A DNA stretch of 5,560 nt from Methanoregula sp. (GTDB taxonomy: Archaea > Halobacteriota > Methanomicrobia > Methanomicrobiales > Methanospirillaceae): assembly GCA_013331015.1 (NCBI GenBank), contig DUHF01000103.1:1-5560 (forward strand), given 5' to 3'. A program made the translations under genes and the position numbers. The notes under the pieces are model-generated. The model was not told the origin of the DNA. It made no database searches and saw only the letters and a list, made by a program, of their open reading frames with translations. This document shows positions 1-4,753 of this stretch, one piece after another. Position 1 is the stretch's first letter; each line of letters begins with the position of its first letter.

Positions 1-1196
1 AGATCTTCGTTGATGACTATCCCCACATAGGCCGGGGATCTCCCCATAACCGATCCCGGGCGGATGATCTCGGTAACGACGAAGGGAACGGTTGTTCCGA
101 TGAGCGGACGATTTATCTCAGCATAGATCCGTTCCGCGTGAGTGTTCATAAGGCGTGAACGGTCTTTTTTCACGAAGTCCGGGAAATCTTTCTCCTGTGC
201 AAGCGGGGTGAGCGGGCGCTTTGAGTAGCGGGTGATATTCACCTTGTTCGGCCGGACGCGATCGAGAAGGGTAAGCGAATCGTTGAATTCATCCTCACTC
301 TCGTAAGGAAATCCCACTATCATGTCGATCATCAGGGTGACGTCCGGCATCTTTCTTCGGAATGTCCGAACAATCTCTTCATAATCGGCAACTGAATATT
401 CCCGCCCCATCCGTGCGAGAACGGCATCCGATCCCGACTGTACCGGCAGGTGGATGAACCGGAAGATCCGGTCATTGGAAAATGCATCAGCGAGATCATC
501 GATGATCCCCATAACCGATGCCGGGTTCATCATCCCGATTCGGAGCATGGACGGCGGAGGAATGTCAGAAATCTGCCGCAGGAGATCGGGAAATGATGCA
601 CCAGAATCCCTCCCCCATGCACTGACATCCTGTGCCGTGAGTTGGATCTCCGCGGTACCTGCGCGGGAAAATGCCCTTACCTGATCGTGGATCTCCGCAC
701 CGGAAAAACTCTTAAGCCGGCCCCGGGCAAGCCGGGTGATGCAATAGGTACATTTCCCCAGGCACCCCTGCGCCACCTGGACGATCCCCGTATCTCCACC
801 GGCAACCGTATTCACCCGCCGGTAGGATTGCTGGATCGCTTCAGGGTCGATAAATACGGGATCACAGACACTTCGGATGGCAGTAGCCTGAACCACGGGC
901 ATACATCCTGTCACAAAAAGGGGGCGATTTCGGAGTTGCGCGAGGCGGCGCAGCATCCTTCGTTCGGTTGAGGCAACCACCGTGCAGGTGTTGACGACAA
1001 CGGCATCTGCTTCATCTTCCGAAGAGACCACCGTTGATCCACGGCACTTGAGGACCTCGATAAGTTTTGCCGTGTCCCCGAAATTGTACCGGCACCCGTA
1101 GGTCTCAATATAGACCCGCCGCTCGGACAACGGTTCGAGCCACGCACCGGGATCCTGAAGGGGCATAGTTTTCATCGCGGTTACTGCAGTATCCAT
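1..1196 (-). CDS. tRNA (t6A37) methylthiotransferase, archaeal CDKAL1/MtaB-like radical SAM protein (C-terminus cut by window edge)
   Basis: By family, this enzyme adds a methylthio group to t6A at position 37 of ANN-decoding tRNAs, giving ms2t6A, using two 4Fe-4S clusters and S-adenosylmethionine in the cytoplasm. My reverse-strand translation gives 398 residues with no stop. The N-terminal MTTase domain has its three cluster cysteines at C35 (ETYGCRYNFGD), C71 (NTCTV) and C98 (TGCM). The radical SAM motif CLGKCTYC has C145, C149 and C152. The usual IHLPVQSGSD and MIVGFP segments follow, and the last 30 or so residues look like the start of a TRAM domain, so probably only a few dozen residues are missing. 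I chose the ATG at 1196 because a TAA lies in frame 24 nt upstream. M8 (1175) and M11 (1166) are possible alternatives, since an AATTATTG box near 1208-1215 would place transcription start at about 1185. It is divergent from nadX. The family is certain; the exact start is less so. Confidence 0.95.
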   Translation of the reverse strand, partial: MDTAVTAMKTMPLQDPGAWLEPLSERRVYIETYGCRYNFGDTAKLIEVLKCRGSTVVSSEDEADAVVVNTCTVVASTERRMLRRLAQLRNRPLFVTGCMPVVQATAIRSVCDPVFIDPEAIQQSYRRVNTVAGGDTGIVQVAQGCLGKCTYCITRLARGRLKSFSGAEIHDQVRAFSRAGTAEIQLTAQDVSAWGRDSGASFPDLLRQISDIPPPSMLRIGMMNPASVMGIIDDLADAFSNDRIFRFIHLPVQSGSDAVLARMGREYSVADYEEIVRTFRRKMPDVTLMIDMIVGFPYESEDEFNDSLTLLDRVRPNKVNITRYSKRPLTPLAQEKDFPDFVKKDRSRLMNTHAERIYAEINRPLIGTTVPFVVTEIIRPGSVMGRSPAYVGIVINED

Positions 1197-1277
1197 TGGG
1201 CGTCCCCAATAATTGCCTTACTGGCACATCCACCATCAGCACAACCATTAACCGATTGCACCCATAATCTGTTAGTC
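1197..1277. promoter_or_regulatory. divergent intergenic promoter region between the methylthiotransferase and nadX genes
   Basis: This 81-bp gap must hold the promoters of two genes that point away from each other. No strong TATA box is visible. An ATTAACC stretch at 1248-1254 lies about 27 bp before the nadX start and would fit a leaderless nadX transcript. An AATTATTG stretch on the minus strand near 1208-1215 is the best candidate for the methylthiotransferase. Neither start has a convincing Shine-Dalgarno site. Three GCAC-containing units occur at 1224, 1239 and 1258 (reported as a finding). Confidence 0.45.
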
Positions 1278-2036
1278 ATGATGAAGATCGGGCTGCTGGG
1301 CTGTGGGAATATCGGCCATATCATTGCAGTCCATGCCAGCGGTTTTGCGATCTCGGCGGTCTACGATAAGGTGCCCGAACGGGCAGAGGAGATCGCAGCT
1401 CTCGCAGGTGCACAGTCCTATGAGGATTTTGCATCATTTCTGCATGCGGATGTCGATATTATCGTTGAGGCGGCATCAGTAAACGCCGCCCGGAGTTACA
1501 CCCTTGATGTCCTTGCCGCAGGAAAAGATATGGTGATAATGAGTGTCGGTGCCCTCACCGACAAGGACTTCCGCCATAAGGTCCGGTCAGCAGCCATTGA
1601 AAATAAGAGGAAGGTCTACATCCCAAGCGGAGCCATCTTCGGCCTCGACAACTTAAAGATCGGGCGAATCTCACGGATCAGCCGGCTGCTCCTCCGGACC
1701 ACGAAGAGCCCGGCATCTCTGGGTATTACTGCAAATACCCGGAAGATGATCTTTTCCGGAAAAGCCAACGAGTGCATCAAGGCATTTCCAAAGAATGTGA
1801 ATGTCTCGGTAGCGATGAGCCTTGCAGCCGGGCAGGACACAGACGTTGAACTCTGGGTTGACCCGGAAGTTGACCGGAATGTGCACGAGCTCTTCTTCGA
1901 GGGGGATTTTGGCGAGGCCTACATCAAGGTGACCAACTTCACCAGTCCCGATAACCCGGCAACCAGCTACCTTGCAGCACTCTCCATCCTCTGCCTGCTG
2001 GAGAAGTTGAGCGACCCGATCATCGTAGGGACCTGA
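1278..2036 (+). CDS. nadX: L-aspartate dehydrogenase, NAD biosynthesis
   Basis: By family, it oxidises L-aspartate to iminoaspartate with NAD(P)+, the first step of de novo NAD synthesis, replacing the flavin enzyme NadB. The 252-residue protein is close to the usual archaeal length (about 235-270). An N-terminal Rossmann fold carries GCGNIG at residues 8-13. The family signatures EAASVNAAR and MSVGALTD follow, then YIPSGAIFGLDNLK. The C-terminal part has NVNVSVAMSLAAGQDTDV and WVDPEVDRNVHEL, where His203 matches the conserved histidine proposed to be catalytic. Two ATG codons stand in tandem (1278 and 1281), and either could be the start. No Shine-Dalgarno site is visible and the message may be leaderless. 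nadC follows after 15 bp, almost certainly on the same transcript. The middle enzyme of the pathway, quinolinate synthase NadA, is not adjacent. A generic oxidoreductase of the same fold is unlikely given the full set of signatures. Confidence 0.94.
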   Translation: MMKIGLLGCGNIGHIIAVHASGFAISAVYDKVPERAEEIAALAGAQSYEDFASFLHADVDIIVEAASVNAARSYTLDVLAAGKDMVIMSVGALTDKDFRHKVRSAAIENKRKVYIPSGAIFGLDNLKIGRISRISRLLLRTTKSPASLGITANTRKMIFSGKANECIKAFPKNVNVSVAMSLAAGQDTDVELWVDPEVDRNVHELFFEGDFGEAYIKVTNFTSPDNPATSYLAALSILCLLEKLSDPIIVGT

Positions 2037-2051
2037 TCCCGGGACGTATCC

Positions 2052-2885
2052 ATGGTCTCCATCGCCTACCTGCTCCGGTTCATCGAGGAAGACGCCCCTA
2101 AGGGGGATATCACTTCTGACGTTATTATCCCGGATGTTGACACCCGTGCCGTAATCCGTGCAGAGGACTCAGGAATTGTGGCCGGGCTCACAGAAGCCAC
2201 AGCGCTCCTCTCCCATTTTACAGTCAGGGTCACACCGGCCAAAGATGACGGGAGTGTCGTTAACCCGGGTGAGATTCTCCTGACCCTTGAGGGAAGTGCA
2301 AAGAGGATACTCCTTGTCGAGCGCACTGCACTGAACATCATCGGGCGGATGAGCGGTATCGCCACCCGGACCCGGGTTCTTGGCGATCTGGTCCGCGCAA
2401 AAAACCCGGCCTGCCGGATTGCCGCTACCCGGAAGACCTGCCCCGGATTTGGCGCACTTGACAAGAAGGCAGTCCTTATCGGGGGCGGCGATCCCCACCG
2501 TGCCAATCTCAGCGAGGGTTTCTTAATCAAGGACAACCATCTCGCTCTCGTCCCCATTCCGGAGGCAATCCGCAGGGCAAAGGCATATTCGGCCTACAAG
2601 AAAGTCGAAGTCGAAGTCGAATCGGGGGATGACGCACTCCTTGCGGCTGAATCCGGTGCCGATATCATCATGCTTGACAACATGACTCCGGGACAGGTTG
2701 CTGATACGCTCGTGCTTTTAAAAAAGGCGGGGCTGCGTGATCGGGTGACCATCGAGGTTTCCGGAGGCATTGATGAAAAAACCCTTGTTGGCTATGCAGC
2801 ATCCGGGGCAGATATCATCAGCATGGGCTCGCTCACCCACACCGTCAGGAATTTTTCTGTTACCCTGGAGATTTTCCCGCAATAG
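2052..2885 (+). CDS. nadC: nicotinate-nucleotide pyrophosphorylase (quinolinate phosphoribosyltransferase, decarboxylating)
   Basis: By family, it converts quinolinate and PRPP to nicotinate mononucleotide, CO2 and pyrophosphate, the step that commits the de novo pathway to NAD. At 277 residues it has normal full length. Motifs in order are EEDAPKGDITSD near the N-terminus, ERTALN (90-95), SGIATRT, ATRKTCPG (from 125), DKKAVLIGGGDPHRANLS, KDNH (160-163), EVEVE (186-190), IIMLDNM (205-211), EVSGGI (235-240) and ISMGSLTH. These cover the basic phosphoribosyl- and quinolinate-binding residues (R91, R127, K128, H163 region) and the acidic barrel residues E190 and D209. No key residue appears lost. 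It begins 15 bp after the nadX stop, with GGGAC about 7 nt upstream as a weak ribosome-binding candidate. T-tracts follow directly, so the operon appears to be just nadX-nadC. Confidence 0.97.
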   Translation: MVSIAYLLRFIEEDAPKGDITSDVIIPDVDTRAVIRAEDSGIVAGLTEATALLSHFTVRVTPAKDDGSVVNPGEILLTLEGSAKRILLVERTALNIIGRMSGIATRTRVLGDLVRAKNPACRIAATRKTCPGFGALDKKAVLIGGGDPHRANLSEGFLIKDNHLALVPIPEAIRRAKAYSAYKKVEVEVESGDDALLAAESGADIIMLDNMTPGQVADTLVLLKKAGLRDRVTIEVSGGIDEKTLVGYAASGADIISMGSLTHTVRNFSVTLEIFPQ

Positions 2886-2899
2886 GAAAATTTTCTCTG

Positions 2900-2945
2900 T
2901 TTTTTTTCCGGTTTTTTGCTATTCTCATTAATCTTTTTCTTTTTT
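2900..2945 (+). terminator. archaeal T-tract terminator after nadC
   Basis: Four successive T-runs on the coding strand (T8 at 2900-2907, T6 at 2912-2917, T5 at 2934-2938 and T6 at 2940-2945) start 15 bp after the nadC stop codon. No strong stem-loop precedes them, which matches the intrinsic T-rich termination known for archaeal RNA polymerase. The tract separates the nad operon from the HEAT-repeat gene. Confidence 0.75.
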
Positions 2946-2983
2946 CATCTGCAAAACCGCGGGAATTGCGGCAGGAGTACCGG

Positions 2984-2996
2984 GAAAAGTTAATAG
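2984..2996 (+). promoter_or_regulatory. candidate BRE/TATA box for the HEAT-repeat gene
   Basis: The sequence GAAAAGTTAATAG looks like an archaeal purine-rich BRE followed by a TATA element. Transcription would start near 3018-3020, leaving a leader of about 11-13 nt that contains an AAGGA purine stretch at 3021-3025, five bases before the ATG. The placement is good, but the TATA match is only moderate. Confidence 0.5.
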
Positions 2997-3030
2997 TTCA
3001 TTATCACGAATGAGAGGCTGAAGGATTACG

Positions 3031-3654
3031 ATGGGGGATGCAGAATTGTCAGATTCCGAGGGAAGCCCATCCCGTGAGCCGGAACCGGAAGATCCCGGGA
3101 TTCTGGAAGAGCGGAGGAAAGAACGGGTAAAGGGGTATATCGCGCTTCTTAAGGATCCCAACCTCACCTTCCGCTGGAAAGCGGCCGAGGCTCTGGGAAC
3201 CGCAGGGGACAGCACTGCCATTGAACCACTGCTCGAAGCTCTCAACGATCCCTATGTTGATGTCCAGTGGCTGGCAGCAAAATCTCTTGGCAGGATCGGT
3301 GACAGCCGGTGTGTGGAGCCCCTCATCAACGCATTGAAATCCCCGGACAAATGGTTGCGTGTCGGGGCTTCATGGGGCCTTGGGAAACTGAAAGATCCCC
3401 GCGCAACCCTTCCCCTCATCAAACTCTTAAAAGACACGAAAAAGACCGTCCGGAAGAATGCTGCATGGGCACTGGGAAATATTGCCGATGAACGGGCTGT
3501 TGCAGGATTGACAAAATCCCTGCAGGACCCGGACGAGGATGTCCGGAATACAGCACAGAAATCGCTTGAAGCCATAGCGCGGGAACAGGAGAAGCGAACA
3601 GGATCTCCAGCAGGTACATCGGATCAAACCACAAAGACCCGCAGGATAGCATGA
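3031..3654 (+). CDS. HEAT-repeat (PBS-lyase-like) scaffold protein
   Basis: This is a 207-residue soluble protein made almost entirely of helical repeats, a fold that serves for protein-protein contacts. Residues 1-30 are acidic and proline-rich, without hydrophobic segments, and are probably disordered. Residues 36-183 hold nearly five HEAT units. The (G/A/K)-D turn recurs at 59-60, 90-91, 121-122 and 152-153, an exact 31-residue period, with A(A)xxLG helices (AAEALG, AAKSLG, ASWGLG, AAWALG). The tail from 184 is polar and basic. No lyase or other catalytic residues are recognisable; PBS-lyase-like here names the repeat type only, since a methanogen has no phycobilins. The partner is unknown. 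The gene has its own TATA-like box and a T8 tract after the stop, so it is probably transcribed alone. The start is supported by AAGGA five bases upstream. Confidence 0.9.
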   Translation: MGDAELSDSEGSPSREPEPEDPGILEERRKERVKGYIALLKDPNLTFRWKAAEALGTAGDSTAIEPLLEALNDPYVDVQWLAAKSLGRIGDSRCVEPLINALKSPDKWLRVGASWGLGKLKDPRATLPLIKLLKDTKKTVRKNAAWALGNIADERAVAGLTKSLQDPDEDVRNTAQKSLEAIAREQEKRTGSPAGTSDQTTKTRRIA

Positions 3655-3661
3655 TCTGCCC

Positions 3662-3669
3662 TTTTTTTT
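3662..3669 (+). terminator. T8 terminator of the HEAT-repeat gene
   Basis: A run of eight T residues on the coding strand starts 7 bp after the HEAT gene stop codon and precedes a convergent gene. It fits an archaeal T-tract terminator. No equivalent T-run is seen downstream of the convergent OB-fold gene on the minus strand. Confidence 0.6.
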
Positions 3670-3704
3670 AGACAAATCCATCAGACAACCGGACGAGGAT
3701 TCGT

Positions 3705-4067
3705 TCAGCCGATCCTGATATCCCCGGGAGAACTTACCACGATCTCCTTTTCCCCGCGATAGGTCTCAACAATCCCATACAGGGCAACCTGCTGGCCTTT
3801 CTGGAATACCAACCCCTGTGCTGCCTGTGATGGGATGAAAACCGAGATATTCCGGATGCGCAGGGTTACATGTCCGCCGTTTTTCGTGAGCATTGCCTGA
3901 TCAATGGTGCCATTGAAAAATACCAGCTCACCGTCTTTTGACGAATTCGTGAAGGGTTGGGCAAACGGCTGCTTTCCAAGAACAGTCAGCAGACCATGCG
4001 CAGCAAAGACTACCGCAGCAACCCCAAGAAGGAGCAGGATCGCGGTCCGTTCCTGGTGCCCGAGCAT
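3705..4067 (-). CDS. small membrane-anchored OB-fold protein
   Basis: This 120-residue protein has a short charged N-terminus (residues 1-8), one hydrophobic segment at about 9-30 (signal anchor or transmembrane helix) and a C-terminal beta-rich domain from about 47 to 120. That domain shows the alternating strands typical of a tRNA-anticodon/nucleic-acid-binding OB fold: ELVFFNGTI, HVTLRIRNISVFIP, then KGQQVALYGIVETYRGEKEIVV. In this fold family the domain often binds nucleic acid or ligands. With the membrane segment in front it may lie outside the cell, though charges on the two sides of the helix are too similar to fix the topology. No signal-peptidase site or lipobox cysteine is evident. 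A TATTTTATA box centred 27-28 bp before the ATG suggests a leaderless transcript. It is divergent from two regulator genes across 70 bp and may be under their control. The function is unknown. Confidence 0.8.
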   Translation of the reverse strand: MLGHQERTAILLLLGVAAVVFAAHGLLTVLGKQPFAQPFTNSSKDGELVFFNGTIDQAMLTKNGGHVTLRIRNISVFIPSQAAQGLVFQKGQQVALYGIVETYRGEKEIVVSSPGDIRIG

Positions 4068-4090
4068 AATTTATCTTATAATAATTAAAC

Positions 4091-4099
4091 TATAAAATA
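4091..4099. promoter_or_regulatory. shared TATA-like box of the divergent OB-fold/regulator promoters
   Basis: TATAAAATA (TATTTTATA on the minus strand) is the best TATA element in the window. On the minus strand it lies 27-28 bp before the OB-fold ATG, predicting a leaderless message. On the plus strand it would start transcription near 4122, in the centre of the adjacent palindrome and about 16 nt before the winged-helix start codon. One element serving both directions is inferred from spacing alone. Confidence 0.6.
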
Positions 4100-4110
4100 C
4101 CGACAGGTTC

Positions 4111-4133
4111 ATATGTTAACAGTGTTAACATAT
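4111..4133. promoter_or_regulatory. perfect 23-bp palindrome, candidate operator
   Basis: The arms ATATGTTAACA (4111-4121) and TGTTAACATAT (4123-4133) are exact reverse complements around a single central G. Such an odd-centred AT-rich dyad is typical of a site for a dimeric winged-helix or HTH repressor. It overlaps the transcription start predicted from the TATA box at 4091-4099 and ends 4 bp before the start codon of the winged-helix gene, so binding would be expected to block that promoter. Autoregulation by one of the two downstream proteins is the simplest reading. I saw no second copy of the full dyad in the window. Confidence 0.75.
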
Positions 4134-4137
4134 TACT

Positions 4138-4383
4138 ATGTATCCTACAACGTTACCACCATCGTCAAAGACGGTGCTGGCAATCCTGGATGCGGGTGGG
4201 GCTATGACCCACAAGGACCTTGTTGAAAAGACCCGCCTTGCACCGCGAACCGTGCGGTATGCCTTAAAGAAACTCAAAGAGCGCCAGCTGATCATCGAGA
4301 AGTTCAACTTCCGTGATGCACGGCAGATCATCTACCAGCAGAAAACACCAGATACCTGCAAACCCCAGACCGCATTCGTATGA
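4138..4383 (+). CDS. small MarR-like winged-helix transcriptional regulator
   Basis: This 81-residue protein is little more than one DNA-binding domain. Residues 9-19 (SSKTVLAILDA) form the first helix, 23-33 (MTHKDLVEKTR) the second, and 36-49 (PRTVRYALKKLKER) the recognition helix. Residues 51-68 form the wing, with a hairpin around NFRDARQIIYQ. The pattern matches short archaeal MarR/ArsR-type winged helices, which generally act as dimers. No ligand-binding domain and no cysteine before C73 are present, so any signal would have to come through a partner. The ATG at 4138 has no Shine-Dalgarno site and lies 4 bp after a perfect palindrome, its likely operator. The stop codon overlaps the start of the next gene (ATGA), so the two proteins are probably made together. 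The DNA-binding role is secure; its targets are not visible beyond the operator candidate. Confidence 0.88.
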   Translation: MYPTTLPPSSKTVLAILDAGGAMTHKDLVEKTRLAPRTVRYALKKLKERQLIIEKFNFRDARQIIYQQKTPDTCKPQTAFV

Positions 4384-4712
4384 CCAGGCATACCTGTACC
4401 CTCATGCACTGTGATACCATGGTGCGAAGCCTGCTGCCCCCGATGAGGGCAGAGATGGTATCGCGCCTTATCCAGAAGCACGAGCTCAGCCAGAGTGACG
4501 CGGCAAAGAGACTCGGGGTTTCCCGTGCAGCAGTGTCGCAGTACCTGAGCAGGAAACGGGGTGCAGGCGAAGTGGAGATCTCCACAGAACTCGACGCGAT
4601 CATCGATCGCTGGGCACTTGCCGTCGTAACCGGCGTAAGTGATGTCAATCTCTGTGATGTGTGCCAGTGTGCACGAAAAAAACCACAAAATTCCGATTCT
4701 CTAAAAAAATAA
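4380..4712 (+). CDS. Cys-containing helix-turn-helix transcriptional regulator (archaeal COG2522-like)
   Basis: This 110-residue DNA-binding protein resembles an archaeal family whose members run PCE-x-LPxxRAE, an XRE/sigma-like HTH, then a C-terminal CxxC; the name is assigned from memory. Here residues 10-25 read HCDTMVRSLLPPMRAE, the HTH spans about 36-61 (LSQSDAAKRLGVSRAAVSQYL, then SRKRG), and the end has CDVCQC (C92, C95, C97). Cysteines 6 and 11 at the N-terminus with the C-terminal set could bind a metal or Fe-S cluster, so redox or metal sensing is plausible but inferred. The ATG at 4380 overlaps the upstream stop as ATGA, suggesting translational coupling. M9 (4404) is a credible alternative start because family members begin only a few residues before the conserved PCE-like cysteine. 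The last residues (KKPQNSDSLKK) are lysine-rich and probably disordered. Confidence 0.85.
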   Translation: MTRHTCTLMHCDTMVRSLLPPMRAEMVSRLIQKHELSQSDAAKRLGVSRAAVSQYLSRKRGAGEVEISTELDAIIDRWALAVVTGVSDVNLCDVCQCARKKPQNSDSLKK

Positions 4713-4727
4713 TCCTTTGCCTTTACC

Positions 4728-4741
4728 GGAGTTCGAACTCC
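4728..4741. terminator. 14-bp perfect palindrome between convergent genes, possible bidirectional terminator
   Basis: GGAGTTCGAACTCC is fully self-complementary and lies in the 41-bp gap between the stop codons of the HTH regulator (plus strand) and the phospholipase-D-like gene (minus strand). It can form a short stem-loop on either transcript. A T4 run at 4744-4747 follows on the plus strand, and only short T-runs follow on the minus strand. The position suits a terminator or RNA 3'-end structure, but the weak T-tracts make this uncertain. Confidence 0.4.
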
Positions 4742-4753
4742 CCTTTTCCCGGT

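Noticed and set aside
41..525. Near-identical 20-base stretch at 41-60 and 506-525 (TCCCCATAACCGAT, one variable base, CCGGG)
   Set aside because: Both copies lie in frame within the methylthiotransferase gene and encode Pro-x-Ser-Val-Met-Gly at unrelated points of the protein. Coincidence of similar codons is the simplest explanation; no repeat structure surrounds them.
454..1147. Open frames on both strands overlapping the methylthiotransferase gene (454-684, 642-971, 911-1147)
   Set aside because: They are out of frame with a gene whose cluster-binding cysteines and radical SAM motif are fully in frame, and their translations show no recognisable domain.
2066..2557. 163-codon reverse-strand open frame within nadC
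   Set aside because: It is antisense to a clearly conserved enzyme, has a composition rich in Arg, Ser and Pro typical of shadow frames in GC-rich genes, and has no promoter or domain support.
2603..2620. Three tandem GTCGAA units in nadC
   Set aside because: They encode the conserved EVEVE motif of the enzyme, so the repetition is explained by the protein.
3529..3700. 12-base repeat CCGGACGAGGAT at 3529-3540 and 3689-3700
   Set aside because: One copy is in the HEAT coding sequence (Pro-Asp-Glu-Asp) and the other is just past the gene. It is short and unaccompanied by flanking similarity, so I see no evidence of duplication or an attachment site.
4722..4745. Possible tRNA T-arm or tRNA remnant (GTTCGAA core)
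   Set aside because: The stem-loop has a 6-base loop rather than 7 when the stem is paired, the G53-C61 pair cannot be formed in register, and no acceptor, D-arm or anticodon arm is present on either strand.
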